Source of the DNA: Struthio camelus
Taxonomy: Eukaryota > Chordata > Aves > Struthioniformes > Struthionidae
Direction: 5' to 3'
Assembly (NCBI RefSeq): GCF_040807025.1
Contig: NC_090956.1
Location: forward strand, 4,824,517 to 4,888,516
DNA length: 64,000 nt
Of this stretch, positions 11,696 through 22,900 are shown one piece after another. The position numbers were made by a program, and so were the translations under genes. The notes under the pieces are model-generated. The model had not been told where the DNA came from and made no database searches. It worked only from the letters and a program-made list of their open reading frames with translations. Numbering within the stretch: the stretch's first letter is position 1; each line of letters starts with the position of its first letter.

Positions 11696-14600
11696 CACCC
11701 AGCAGCCTGGCCGCGCTCTGCAGCAGCTCGGCTGGGCGCTTTGGCTACTCGAAATCCTGTTCGGGGTGGACAACATGGAGACAGGCGAGGCTGGTTAGGG
11801 GAGTCAGCTAGGAGCTGTGCTATCTCCTTGGGCCCTGCAGAGGCTGGAAGGGCCCCAGGAGTCAGGAGGGCCCAGGACTAGCTTCCGGCCTCGTTTGGGG
11901 GGGCTGCACCTCTCCCAGGAGCAGGTCCCTTGCTTGTGTGCATCACTTGCAGACACAAAATCAGACCCTACAATCGTCTGGCAGCTGATGCTACAGGACT
12001 CAAGCCCACAACGGGAGGCAGCATCCTGGCAAGGGTCCTCGGGTACCCTCGAGCCAGCGGGCTCCGTCCAGCAAGGCCGGGGCTCGGCGCTGCCGAGAGG
12101 GGGGTCCAGGCCGTACAGCCGGGCTGGGCTGCCTTGTGCGTGAAACCGCTCACGCCGCCGTGCCCTGACCCAGGACGTCCCCGCTCCTCCGGGCCGGGAA
12201 GCTGCAAGGGGAGCGGCTGCAGCCCGCGACTGTCCAGGAGCGCTCGCTGTCCTCCAGGCTCACAACCGGCCGAGCCGAGCCGGCCCGGCCAGCCGGCGGT
12301 CAGCACGCAGCGGCCGTGTCCCTCCGTCGGGGCGGCAGCGTCCCGCGCGGCACCCGTGTCACCGCTGTCGGGAGCGACGCTGCCATATCCCTGCCTTGGG
12401 GGGACGTGGGGGGCTTCAGCGTCACTCGGGGGCTTCACAGGCGCCAGGGCAACGCTTGGCGCTATCGTGCGAACACGAGGCTGCCGAACGTCCGTGCTGG
12501 TGTTGCACGGCCCCGCGGGGAGCGAAGGGTCCGGGCTGAGTCAGACCGGCCGGATCCCCGCAGCAGCAGCGGTGGGGATGGGGATGGGGACGCGGCGGCC
12601 GCGGGCAGCCGGCAGGGCAGGGGGACGCGGGAGGAGGCTCGGGGCTGGGCGCAGCCGGCGCTCAGGAAGGGGACGCGCCTGGCCAGAGCTTCTGCCGCTC
12701 TGGTTTTTGCTTTCGTCCGCGTCCTGGAGGAAACGGACTCGCTCGGCTCCGCTGCCTCGGCCCCGCGACCCCCAAGCCGTGCTCGCCTGGGGGACGGCGA
12801 GCGGGCGGTGGGCGGTGGGAACCGGCCCGCGGCCCGGTGGGTGGGCCGGGAGCTGGGCGAGCGGCGCCGGGCGGCTCGGAGCAGCGCGAAGCAGGGGGGC
12901 ACCCAAGCTCGCGGGGATGCTCGGGTGTCCGGACAGCATCACCCGCTGGTGCCTTCCAGGAGGAAAGAGCCTGGGTGTCCCCCAGCCCCGCAGGGCACAC
13001 GGGGACGTCGGCCGCGGTGGCCCGGGATGCTCCGTACCCAAAGGGTGCGGGAGCTGCGGGCCCGGCTGCGGCGGGGGCTTGCGCCCGCCCCGAGGACACC
13101 CTGCCCCGCTCGCGTCCCCCGAGCACCGGTGGGCGCCTGCCGCGAGACGCCCGTTGTCGGCGGCGCCGGGCGCTCCACGCTCCCGGCAGCCGCGTGCGTC
13201 CCGGGAAGCGTTTCCCGGCCCGGGGACAGGCGCTGCCCCTCCGGGAAGGGTGGCGCTGGGGTGGCGGGAGGCGAGCAGCGGTGTCTAGCGGGAGGGAGCG
13301 TGCGGCCCCGTCTGTGCCGGGCCGGCTGCCGGGAGGGCGCCGGTGCCCCAGGCCCCCGCCTGGCCCCAGCCCAGCCGGGGGCATTTCCCAGTGGGTTCTG
13401 GGGAGGGGGATGCCCAGCCGCCCCCCGGGTGCTGGGGGGGGGGGGGGGCTCGGCACGCTTTTGCCCCTCTTCAGACACCAGCCTTGCAGCCTTTCCCTCC
13501 AAGAGACCCGGAGATGATTAAAGCCCTGAGGCCTTACGCTCTCGTTGCACGCAGCGGCCCGAGCACTCGCTGCAGCCGCCTCGAGGCTCCTCCTGCCGCC
13601 ACGAACCCCGGCGGAGCAAAAGCGCCGTGTGGGAGCGTGCAAACCTCTTTCCTCCCTCCCGCCCCCCCCCGCCGGCTCCCCGGGGCCTCGGCAGCGGCGC
13701 GGCGGCCGGGCCGGGCTCGCTTCCGCCTCATTCCTGCCGCGCTGTGTCACTGGAGGCGAGGGGGCTGGCGCAGGGCCCGGCGCGGTGCCGCCGCTGTTTG
13801 CACAGCTGGGCGAGAGGGCAGCCGGGCAGCGCGGCGCGGGGCACCGCCGCGGCCCCTTCCCACCCGGCGCGGCTCCTTCCAGCGCCGCCTTCCCGGGCTC
13901 GTCGCTGCCCCGGCTCGCTCGGGGCCCCGCTGCGCCGCTCGCCCGCCACTTTGGCGGTTTGCAAAAAAAAAAAAAAAACGCCGCTGTGTGCAGCAGGTTT
14001 GGAAATTTGCACCGGCGGCGGCACCTTGTTGGCAGCCGCGGGGCGAAGCAGCGGCCGGCGGGGCCGTCGCCCCGGCCGGAGCCGGAGCCCGATGCCATCA
14101 GAGCGGTTTCCAAAGGCTTTTAGCAGGCGGGTGAAGGGTTTTTTGGGGCCGGGCAGCCTGCGTGCAAAGCCGTGCCGCAGCGGGAGCCGGCGGTGGCCGG
14201 GGCTGGGTGCACCGTGCCTCCGGCTCAGCCGGGGAGGGGGTCGCTCGGCACCGGGAACCGGTTGCAAAAGGAGAATTTAGGGCACGGGGCAGGTAACTGC
14301 TCATACGGCCGGGGAGCGGGGCGGCGGGGGGCAGGCAGCAGCGCACAGCGCGCCCGCCGGGCCGCAGCGCTCCCGCCCCCCGATTTCGCCTACGCCCGCC
14401 AGCGCGGCCGGGCACGGGGCTGGCCGAGCCGAGGAGCGTGTCCCCCGTGCCCGGGTCCAGCTCGCCGGGTGCCGGCGGGGGACAGCGCCGGTGCAAACGC
14501 CGCTTTTTCCCCCTCGAGTCTCGGGGCGGTCGCTCCGGCGGGTGAGATGCGTCACGCAGGCGCCCGCCGGGCAGGGAAGAGCCGTCGCAGCGCTGAGGCC

Positions 14601-15429
14601 GCTCGCCGCGCCGCTCTTTGCTGGTTATGGCCGGGGACGGAGGTGGCCATCAGCCCCGTTTTACCGACGGAGCAATCGAGGCCCCGAGGCGCGAGCGCGC
14701 GGCGTGCCGCAACGCCTCGCCGCGGCCGCCGGGGCAGCGAGGGGGGTTCAGCCCCCTCCCCAGACCCCGGCGTGGAGAGGCGTTCCCGTACGGATTTATA
14801 CTTTTGCGCCTGGAGACCTAATTCTTTGCAAAAAAAAAAAAAAAGAGAGATTTTGGTGCCTAAATCACGGAGGTTTCACTGCGTGGGGTAAAATCCTGCG
14901 GCTCATCGCGCGGCCCCGCCGGAGGCGGCAGCGGGGACCGGCCCGCGGGGCACAAAGGCCTCCGGGCTGCTGGTAGCCCCGGCCGCGCCAAGATTTATGC
15001 TTCTCTTAGGCCTGACCCCGGGGCGCGATTTCTCGCGCTGCGGCGGCGGCGGGTGCGCTGCGCGGCGGCGGCCCGGCGAGGACGGCGGGAGGCATGGCGG
15101 CGGCGCGGGGCCGCTCCTCCCCGTCCTCCCCCCGCCGCCGCGGGAAGCTCGGGGAGGAAATTGCTGCTGACGGAGCGCCGAGCGCTGGTGGACGGCGGAT
15201 GACTAAGTTTGGCAGTGCTACCTGCCCGCTGTTTTGCCTTTTATGGAGGATTCGAGAGAGCCACTGGAGCAATTCTCCTTACGAATCGGGAGGGATCCAC
15301 CCCGACCTCAGAGAGACGGGAACCGCCTGGTCCCCGGCCGGGCATGGCCGGGACAGGCAGGGCGGCGGTGGCCCCACGCGCCCGGGGCAGCACCCGTCCC
15401 GCCGAGGATGCTGGCGGCCGGGGGTCTCG
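11696..15429. other. Intergenic; probable orphan CpG island about 13.5-15.3 kb
   Basis: This is very GC- and CpG-rich sequence. From about 13,500 to 15,300 it looks like a CpG island: dense CpG, GC boxes, and two A-tracts preceded by the same TTTGC (A16 at 13,973-13,988 and A15 at 14,830-14,844). It is about 12 kb from the FSCN1 start and 17 kb from the ACTB start, so it belongs to neither promoter. No convincing protein or splice structure was found. It could be a lncRNA promoter or an enhancer island. This is inference from base composition only. Confidence 0.45.
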
Positions 15430-16115
15430 CAGGGCATGGGGGTCCGGGAGGGAAGGGGGGATCTTGCAGGCGCTGGGGGTCTTGAAAGGTATAGGGGTCC
15501 AGGAGGGAAGGGGGGGGTCCTGCAGGGGTTGGGGGTCTCGAAGGGCATGGGGGTCGGGGAGGGAAGGGGGGTCCAGGAGGGGCTGGGGGTCCCAGAGAGG
15601 ACAGAGGTCCCAGAGGGGACAGGGGACCTGCAGGGGACAGGGATCTCAGAGAGGATGGGTCTGGGAGGCAAGGGGGGTCCTGCAGGGGATGGGGGTCTGG
15701 CAGGGGATGGGGGTCTGGGAGGGAGCGAGGGTCCTGCAGGGCATGGGGGTCTCACAGGGCGTGGGGGTCCTGCAGGGGAGGGGGAGTCCCAGGGAGGACA
15801 GAGGTCTAGGAGGGGATGAATGTCCCGCAGGGGAGGGGGGGGTCCCACAGGGGATGGGTGTCCTGCAGGGGGCAGGGGTCCCACAGTGAATGGGGGTCTG
15901 CAGGGGATGGGTGTCCTGCAAGGGATGGGTGTCCTGCAAGGGATGGGGGTCCTGCAGGGGATGGGGGTCCTGCAGGGGATGGATGTCCCGCAGGGAATGG
16001 GGGTCTCACAGGGGGATGAGTGTCCTGCAGGGGATGGGGGTCTGCAAGGGATGGGTGTCCTGCAGGGGATGGGGGTCCCGCAGGGGACGGGGATCTCGCA
16101 GGAGATGGGGCGCAC
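15430..16115. repeat. 18-bp minisatellite (GGATGGGGGTCCTGCAGG type)
   Basis: About 38 degenerate copies of an 18-bp unit are present, with GTCTGGCAGG, GTCCCGCAGG and GTCTCACAGG variants. The left half is more diverged and the right half (15,850-16,080) more regular. An 18-bp period keeps frames open in both directions, which explains the Pro/Cys/Thr- and Gly-rich frames here. Confidence 0.9.
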
Positions 16116-16645
16116 TGTCCCCGCGTGGCAGTGGTCAGGGGTGCGTGGGGCGCAGACGGGACATGCCAGGAGCGCGCTGGCCTCGCCGGGGCCGGAGGAG
16201 GAAGCCGCGGGCAGCGGAGGCAGCGCCGTATCCCCCTGTCCGGCCAGGGCACCTGAATGTTTTCACTTTCTATTTTAAGGAGCCGGCGGCTGGCTCCGGG
16301 CGCAGGCTTGGCCCGCCGCCTCCCGCCAGGTTCGGGCACGTGTCCCGGGCGCCCGGCGTGCGTTGCCCCGCAGGCTCGAGGCGCAGGGTGAAGGAGAGGT
16401 GCTGGGGGGGTGTCTGCAACCCCTTCCGGGGAGCGGGCACCCCATTGCACCCCAGGTCCCCTCGCTCAGCTCTGCCACCGGCCACGGCGATGCCGTCTGT
16501 GCCCTGGGAATCGCTGCCGCGTCCCGCAGCCCTGCTCCACCCCGGTGACCTCAGGGAAGGGCATATCTTTTGGAGACGAGGCAAGCCGGGTAAAAACCCA
16601 GTTGGAGCCTGGGCTGGCACGGAGGGAAAGAGAGAGAGGGTATTG
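16116..16645. other. Spacer between two minisatellites
   Basis: GC-rich unique sequence. It contains an AT-rich patch near 16,255-16,280 ('gttttcactttctatttta') but no gene or element I recognise. Confidence 0.5.
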
Positions 16646-16878
16646 GGGACATGTCACTGTGGGGGACACATCACTGTGGGGCACACCACTGCAAGGGGAC
16701 ACCACTGCAAGGGGACACATCGCTGCAAGGGGATGCAATGCTGCAAGGGGGGCCGCTGCTGCCGGGGGGACTCATTGCTGCAGGGGCCATGTCGCTGCGA
16801 GGGGACACGTTGCTGAGAGGGGACACCACTGCAGGGGCCATCGCTGCAAGGGGGGACATCGGTGCAGGGACAAAGGCC
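16646..16878. repeat. Minisatellite, unit about 18 bp (GGGGACACATCGCTGCAA type)
   Basis: About 13 degenerate copies of a 16-20 bp unit with core GGGGACACnnCnCTGCAA. It is a different family from the 18-bp array about 530 bases to its left. Unit length varies, so frames are less consistently open than in the 33- and 54-bp arrays. Confidence 0.85.
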
Positions 16879-17714
16879 AGAGCCATCGCTCCGAGCCGGA
16901 GCTGCTCTGCAGGGCACTTATGGAAACAGGGCAGCCCAGACCTGGGAAGTCCCCAGCTGGTGAGAAATAAGGAGAAAGAGAAATGAAAATGGCACCTTCC
17001 AGCAGGCTGGATGGCTTAAAAAGCAACTGCCCTGCAGGGCCGGGGACAGGCTTTGGCTGACGTCCCCGGCAGCTGCCCTCGCATCTGGGGCGGCCGTAGC
17101 CCCCGGCCCGCGGCGAGGGGGCTGGGACCGCTCTCCTCCCTTGTGTCCTGCATTCTTGGCATTATTCTGCCTTCTCTCCTCCTCCTCCTCCCCTCCAGCC
17201 CAGGGAAGGCTCTCAAACCGCTCCATTTATGGACAGGAGGTTAGGTCACGCGGGAGGGTTGGGGGACGCCTGGGCCCACGGGGAGGGACCTGGGGGGGGG
17301 GTCCCACGTGGGGGGGATCCCCAGGGATCACAGCAGCGATGATACGTGGAAAGAAGGGGGGAGGACACCTGGCTATTGCTCCCCGGATGTCCCCAGGTCC
17401 CCCGTCAGCGCCCCCAGGGATGGAGCCACAGCCGGGGCCGCGCGCGGGAGCAGGGCTGTGGGTGCCACTGGGCTGAATAGGGTGCTGGAGCCACCCTGAG
17501 CTGCAGCTGGCAGGGAAAACACAGCCTCTGTGGGCCAGGAAAGGGTTATCCATCTTGTTTTTTCATTTAATCTTAAAGCTGAAGCCTGGCGGTTTGGGGA
17601 CAAGGCTGCGGTGGCCGGCCGGTGGGGCTCAGCTGGCTGGGGCAGCCGGTGCGGGGGGGGATGCGGGGGGAGGCTGGATGCGACCCCAGCCCCGGGCCAC
17701 TGCGGCGTCACTGG

Positions 17715-17900
17715 GGCGGGTTAAGATGACTCCGAAGCAGCTCCGGATGGTGAAATGCCCTGATTCATTCGAATCATTAATATTAAAGAAAAAATGAGTC
17801 ACCCAATGATAACCCTGCCGTTTGATGACAATTTAGCGGCTGCTTGGGGGTTAGCCTTTGGGGGCTGTTTTTCCCCGGATCTATGATAATGCCCGGGCTG
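17715..17900. promoter_or_regulatory. Candidate conserved enhancer patch
   Basis: This is an AT-rich island inside GC-rich DNA, with a consensus AP-1 site TGAGTCA at 17,795-17,801, ATTAATATTAAAG and CATTAA homeodomain-type sites and a GATAA motif. The sharp contrast in composition with its flanks and the site clustering are typical of conserved non-coding elements. No alignment was possible, so this is a guess from composition. Confidence 0.3.
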
Positions 17901-18119
17901 TTGCGAAAGGGAACGGCTTGGGGTAATAGCAGATATGCAAGGGAGCAGGGTGCCGGGGCCAGACCCCTCGCTGCGGTGCTTCGGCGCGCGCGGCACAGCC
18001 GAGGAGCGGCGCAGGAGGCCGGGGGGTGGCAGCCGGAGCCCCCCGTCCCGCTCGTCCCGCCGGGGCCGGGCAGACGGGCCAAAGCGCCGGCCGGCAGCTT
18101 GCGGGGCGCCCGCTGCGCC

Positions 18120-18245
18120 GCGCCGCCTGACTCAGCCGCCTGGGATTCCCACAGTTCCCGTCAGGTGCTGCCTGGAGTAAATCGGGAAGAGGTTTCACAA
18201 GCCCTGGTAATTAATGCTAATTACAGAGCAGCAACATGAGACTCA
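18120..18245. promoter_or_regulatory. Candidate regulatory patch with MAF-type site and TAAT cluster
   Basis: TGACTCAGC at 18,128-18,136 fits a MAF/NRF2-type half site. It is followed about 80 bases later by GTAATTAATGCTAATTAC (near 18,208-18,225), a tight cluster of homeodomain TAAT cores. No transcript is evident. Its function is inferred from motifs only. Confidence 0.28.
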
Positions 18246-19599
18246 TTTCTTCCCTGGCTGTCCTTCCAAAAATGGCTTTCTGCAGGTGTGGCACCATCCT
18301 TTGCTTGTCATTAGGCGCTGATTCGCCTTGATGAAGCTGAAAGCTTCGAAGGCCTGGGAAAAGACTGGGAAAAGCCGGGCGGAGAAAAGGGCGCCTCGCA
18401 ATCCCTGGCACCGTCGGAGCCGCCTGGGCTGGAGCCGCTGCCGCTCGTGCTTAGCCCAAGGTCAGGAAAACCAATGGGGGAAAAATACCATCCGGCCTCC
18501 TGAGCGACAAAGCCGCTCCTGGCACCTGCCAGCAGAAAAATAAAGCCACGGAGAAGGATCTCGGGTCATTTTTGAGGATTTGCTCCCATGCCCTGGGACA
18601 GGGGAGGGGAAAAGTTGCTGCTTCGGCCTGGCACACGGGGCTTTCTTATAGCTGGCTCTGTGCAACTCCGGTGCCTGCTCCTAAATGCCGGCCGGCAAGG
18701 CGCCGGCGCCTGGCTCCGCTCCTCCCTGGCCCCTGCCCGCGTCGGGCTGCAGGTGCAAGCTCTCCGCAAGCTGCCTTTTCGCTCCGCTCTCTGCGGAGAG
18801 CAGTCCTCAGCATCCACCCATCAGCAGGCGAACATGAGAAAGGGAAAATACCAGCCAAACAGGCTCCCCGGACAAACGCACCCCACAAAGGCAGACCACA
18901 GCGACGGCTCTTCTTCCCGAAGTCCCAAGTTCCTGGCGCAGAACTGATTTTTCACACTTTTGCTATCGCCTACCGGTGCGTCCCCAGTACCAGCGTAGTC
19001 CAAGCTGGGTTCATCCAGGAGCCACCCTTCAGCACGCGTTCCTCTCTCTTCCCTTCCCTAGGATGCTCGTGGCGGCTGTGATAGACAGCCTGACATATAG
19101 AGAGCTGTCTCACGGTCTGCTCCCCTTCGGGGGACAACGACCCTTTTGCAACATACCTGCGGCCCTGCCGGGGGTACCGGCAGGGTGGGATGGGGAGTTG
19201 GGGGTATGCTGGAGGTGGGCATGCTGCAGTGGACAGCCTTGGTGGAGTAATTTGGAGAGCAGATGAGTAAAACGGTTTATAGGAAGTAAGAAGTGTCCTG
19301 GAATGTCACCAAAAGCTCATGCTGCGAGTCGTTGAACTTTTCTGCAGCTTGAAAAAGTCTGGGCGAAGATTTAAAAAAAAAAAGTTTTCCTTGCTGTTTT
19401 TCTCCTTCTGGTCTCCCTGAGCGGGCCATGCTCAAAACCCCTCCACGTGAAAGGGAGCCTGTGGTATTTAGAAATAAAGCAGAGTGGCGCTGGGCTGGGA
19501 GATGTGAGCTCCAGACGCAGCTATAACACCCTGAACAAAACCTTGCCTACCTTATAAACGTGTTGTGCATCTCTAGCACTTGGGCTGCAGAGAGTCTCC

Positions 19600-19945
19600 T
19601 CTTACAATGATCTGTCCAGAGAGAAGAAGTCAGAGGAGACGCACGTATGGAGAAGGCTGCTGCGAAGAGGAGAGGAGCACGTTGTCCTCTGTGTCCACAG
19701 CGAGCAAGAAAACATGGAGACCATGCAAGAAATGCTGAACGTTCAGCACTGGAGAAACAGGTCAGATGTGGGCAAAACCTTCCCCCTGCCTGCGGGTGGG
19801 CTGTGGAGCATCCAGCCTTGGACATTTTAAGAGCAGGTTAGACACAGCTCTCAGGGACGCTTTGGGTAGTTCAGATTCCCTCTCTCAGGGCAGGGAATGG
19901 TCTAGAGACTCCTGGGACCTCTCCAGCCCCATTGTTTGTTATTTT
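19600..19945 (+). mobile_element. CR1-type LINE 3' fragment (old)
   Basis: The right part follows the 3' end of CR1 elements as I know it: 'gagcatccagcc ttggacattttaagagcaggtt agacacagc' and then 'cagggaatggtctagagac tcctgggacctctccag'. This corresponds to the CR1 stretch running from the 'wound-up in ... group' ORF2 tail into the short 3'UTR. The left part (19,600-19,790) is more decayed. No intact coding capacity remains. CR1 is the dominant LINE of birds and other sauropsids, which supports the taxonomic call. Confidence 0.65.
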
Positions 19946-22900
19946 CTGCAGTTGGGGAAAATTGAAACATGGGAAGTGGCTCAGCCTACCTGGTGAGGCA
20001 GCACACCGGACCTGCTGGTGTCGGCATTACCTTTAACACGGGAAATAATCAGACCTGAACAGGAAACATTTCTGGCGCAGGTAGCGAATGGCCAGCTAGC
20101 AGCCTGCTGGGATTGCTTCTGCTGGCCTCTTGCAGCCCAGTTTTGTTGACCAAAGAGGTCTCTCCAGTTTGTTTAAAGCCAAGCTTAGCATTATGGAATT
20201 TGGGTCTCTATCCAACCAGGACAATTGTGTCCTGTTTAATGTAAGTCCTCAGGACTTTCTTAGCAGAGAGAGAGGAAGGGGATAGTGCTTTCCTATCTGA
20301 TGAAGGGGAGTGTATCCAGTCTGGAAACATTTCTTGTTATTTAGGAGTGTAAACAATTTCAAAAGAATCACTGAAGATCACAGAGGAGGAAATCTGACGG
20401 GATTAAATCCACGTAGAGCCAGTTTCCAGGTCGTTTTCATATTCCTCTGTCAGGAGAAAAAGTTCCCCTGTCCCTGCGGCGTGCATGCTGCTGGTGATGC
20501 CCCGGTGCTGCTCCCAGACTGGGTGGGGGCCCCCGCGACAGCAGAGCTGATGGGAAAAGCTCCTTCCCCACGGGGCTAGAGACGAGCTATGGCTTGGAAA
20601 AGAGTCCTTGCATATGACAAGCCTGTCTTCGCCAGAGGTTAAATGAGATGTGTAGGGAGGCATCTGTCTGTGTGGCTTCTAAACAATCTGGACTTTGCTG
20701 CGATTTTTTTCACGTGTCCAAGCTTTTCCCTCTGACTCTCCCTTTGCAGTTTTTCCCTTTGCAGCAATGGGAGCAACTGTGCTTGTAGCCCAAACAGGCA
20801 GGTCTCCTCTCATTGCTCAGTCATTGCTCTGGCCTCCAGCTCACGGTATGTCAGGGTCTGAAGAGCGGGGAGGGAGGAAAAGCGCAACACCAAAAACCGC
20901 GTTCACATTTGCAAGCAGATTCCCCCAAGAATGGTTGCTTTACTGAAATGTCATGCTAATGAGTTTGCTGGCAGAATGCTTATGGAGAAACGTGCTGGAA
21001 AATGGGAATGCAGCAAGTTTTGGCTTTGGGATCACAGCTTTCCGTGCTGCCCGCCCCATCCCGTTCACCCGGAGAAGCAAATCCACATGAGCCTGAGGCT
21101 GGGTGAAGGAGCTCGCTTTCTAACTGGAGCACCAGCAAGGAGCTGCTTGCTAACAGTCCGCTGCCCAGTAATTATTTGGTGACACAATCCAGTATGTAAT
21201 TTGAATAAGTGCAAGAAAAGCGTGCACTGAAAAAGAGACAGAGTGCAGCCAATAAACTAGCCGCTTTGCATGATTCACCCAGCACAACCTGGGCTGCGGG
21301 CTGTGCAGGCGCAACGCTGGCACACCCAATGCCAGACCTTCTGGCAAACATCACTGTGGTCCCTCTCTTTCCATGAAGCCGTTTCTCAGTAGCTTCTTCT
21401 TCTTCTTTTCTAACAGCCTGCAGGAGCATTCCGCATGCTGGATACGAGAGCCGATTTCATTAGCCAGGACCAGTAGTCTACGAGAGGAAAGTCCCAGTCT
21501 GCCTTTTGGGGTTTCCATGGAGCGGGCTTGTCCTTGCTGCAAGATGCTCCTCACCTATTTCTGTGGAGAAACCCCCAACGAAGAGCATTAAGCTCTGGAG
21601 GGGGGCTTAGGCCATAGGCAAATCGGTGGCCTTCTTTATGGGCTGCTAGAGTGGAGGGGGCACCTCAAAATCCCCAGAAGATGAGTTAGCATCAAAACTG
21701 CCTTCCTTTTATAATACCCCAAAGCTTTGCAAGCTCAGAAACATAGTCATTGCTGAGCATAGAGAGTTATCTTGGATGCAAACATAGGCCTGCAGCAGTT
21801 CAGTAGTTTGAGCCCCAGCATCTGCTGGCAGCCAACCCAGAAAAAATGACCAGTTGTTGTGGGGGGGCTCTTCTCCTTCTCTGTTTCTCAGACTTGGAGC
21901 TTTTCCGCTGATGCACAAAGGAGGAAAGAAAAATGGCCTCTTCTCCACTCATCCCTTGCCAAGGAGCCTCCATGCAGAGCACCTACGGCACGGGGAATGC
22001 ACGGGGCCGGGGCATTCGTGCCACAAGGGGATAGTGCTCCAAGCACTCAGAGCAGGGAGAGGAAGAAGAGAAGCATTTCTCAGGCATGTTTCTGGCAAAT
22101 ATATGGCTTATCAAGCACAGGAGGAGGAGGTGGGGGCGGGCATCTTTTGCTGACTGCAGGCCTCAGCTGCTCTTTGGTTTCCGGTTTCCGCTGCATCTGT
22201 CTTGAGCCCAGGCCCCATTGGTTAAGCGAGGCTACAGCCAGGTTTTGCCATTTAAGGCTTATTTCCCCAGGCTCAAGGCTGTGCTAAGAGCTGCTGAGTA
22301 GGTCTGTCAATAGGTGACTCTTTATTGATTTCAATGCATGCCCCTGAAGTCAGGAAGGCTTGTCGAAGGGGAGGGGGGACCCTTGCCTTCTTTCCCTTTC
22401 CCTCCTTTCCTCTCCGTCCTGACCTCTGTCCTTCGTACGCTGCAGGGAGAAGGTGATGTTTCCGGCTTTTGCTGGCCTCTGTGGCAGAGGAAAAGTAGAG
22501 AGAAGGGATATGGTTTTGGCTGTGGAGTGATGCTCCCATTTTAGATGACCCCACAGGGCAGGACAAAATATTTCTCAGTGGGAGGTGCCTCAGTGCCCAG
22601 GTGTGGGGCTCTGGTCACCCTGGGCCTTGGCAAGCGGAGACCCCTGCCACCGAGCGGACCTGCACCCAGCCCCGAACGGGCACCCAGGGCTGGGTGAGCG
22701 CAGAGGGACTGTCGGAGAACGTGTGGCTCAAGGGAAGGAAAAGGGGGAGCCGGGAGGCAGCTGAGCTCTCTCCGGGAGCTGTCATCAAACCCCAGCCAAA
22801 GCCAAGCGCCTCCGTTCCCGGCACCTCGGGGCAGGGAGGGCCAGTGGGCGGTTGTGGAGCCGGGTAGGTTCATGTGCCAGGCGAGAAGTAGGGCACTGCG

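Larger units (their letters stand above)
16879..19599. other. Intergenic; transition from GC-rich to moderate GC
   Basis: Base composition falls toward moderate GC across this interval and stays lower to the right end apart from the promoter islands. Two short AT-rich, homeodomain- and AP-1-site-rich patches are listed separately. No coding exon was recognised. Confidence 0.5.

Noticed and set aside
12662-14113. 483-codon minus-strand frame
   Set aside because: Low-complexity Arg/Pro/Ala translation of a CpG-rich region with overlapping frames on the other strand.
15094-15819. Frame beginning MAAARGRSSPSSPRRRG at a CpG-rich site
   Set aside because: The start context looks attractive, but the frame soon runs into the 18-bp minisatellite and resembles no protein I know.
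19061-19110. Imperfect hairpin GTGATAGACAGC / GCTGTCTCAC
   Set aside because: The stem is short and interrupted, with no supporting context.
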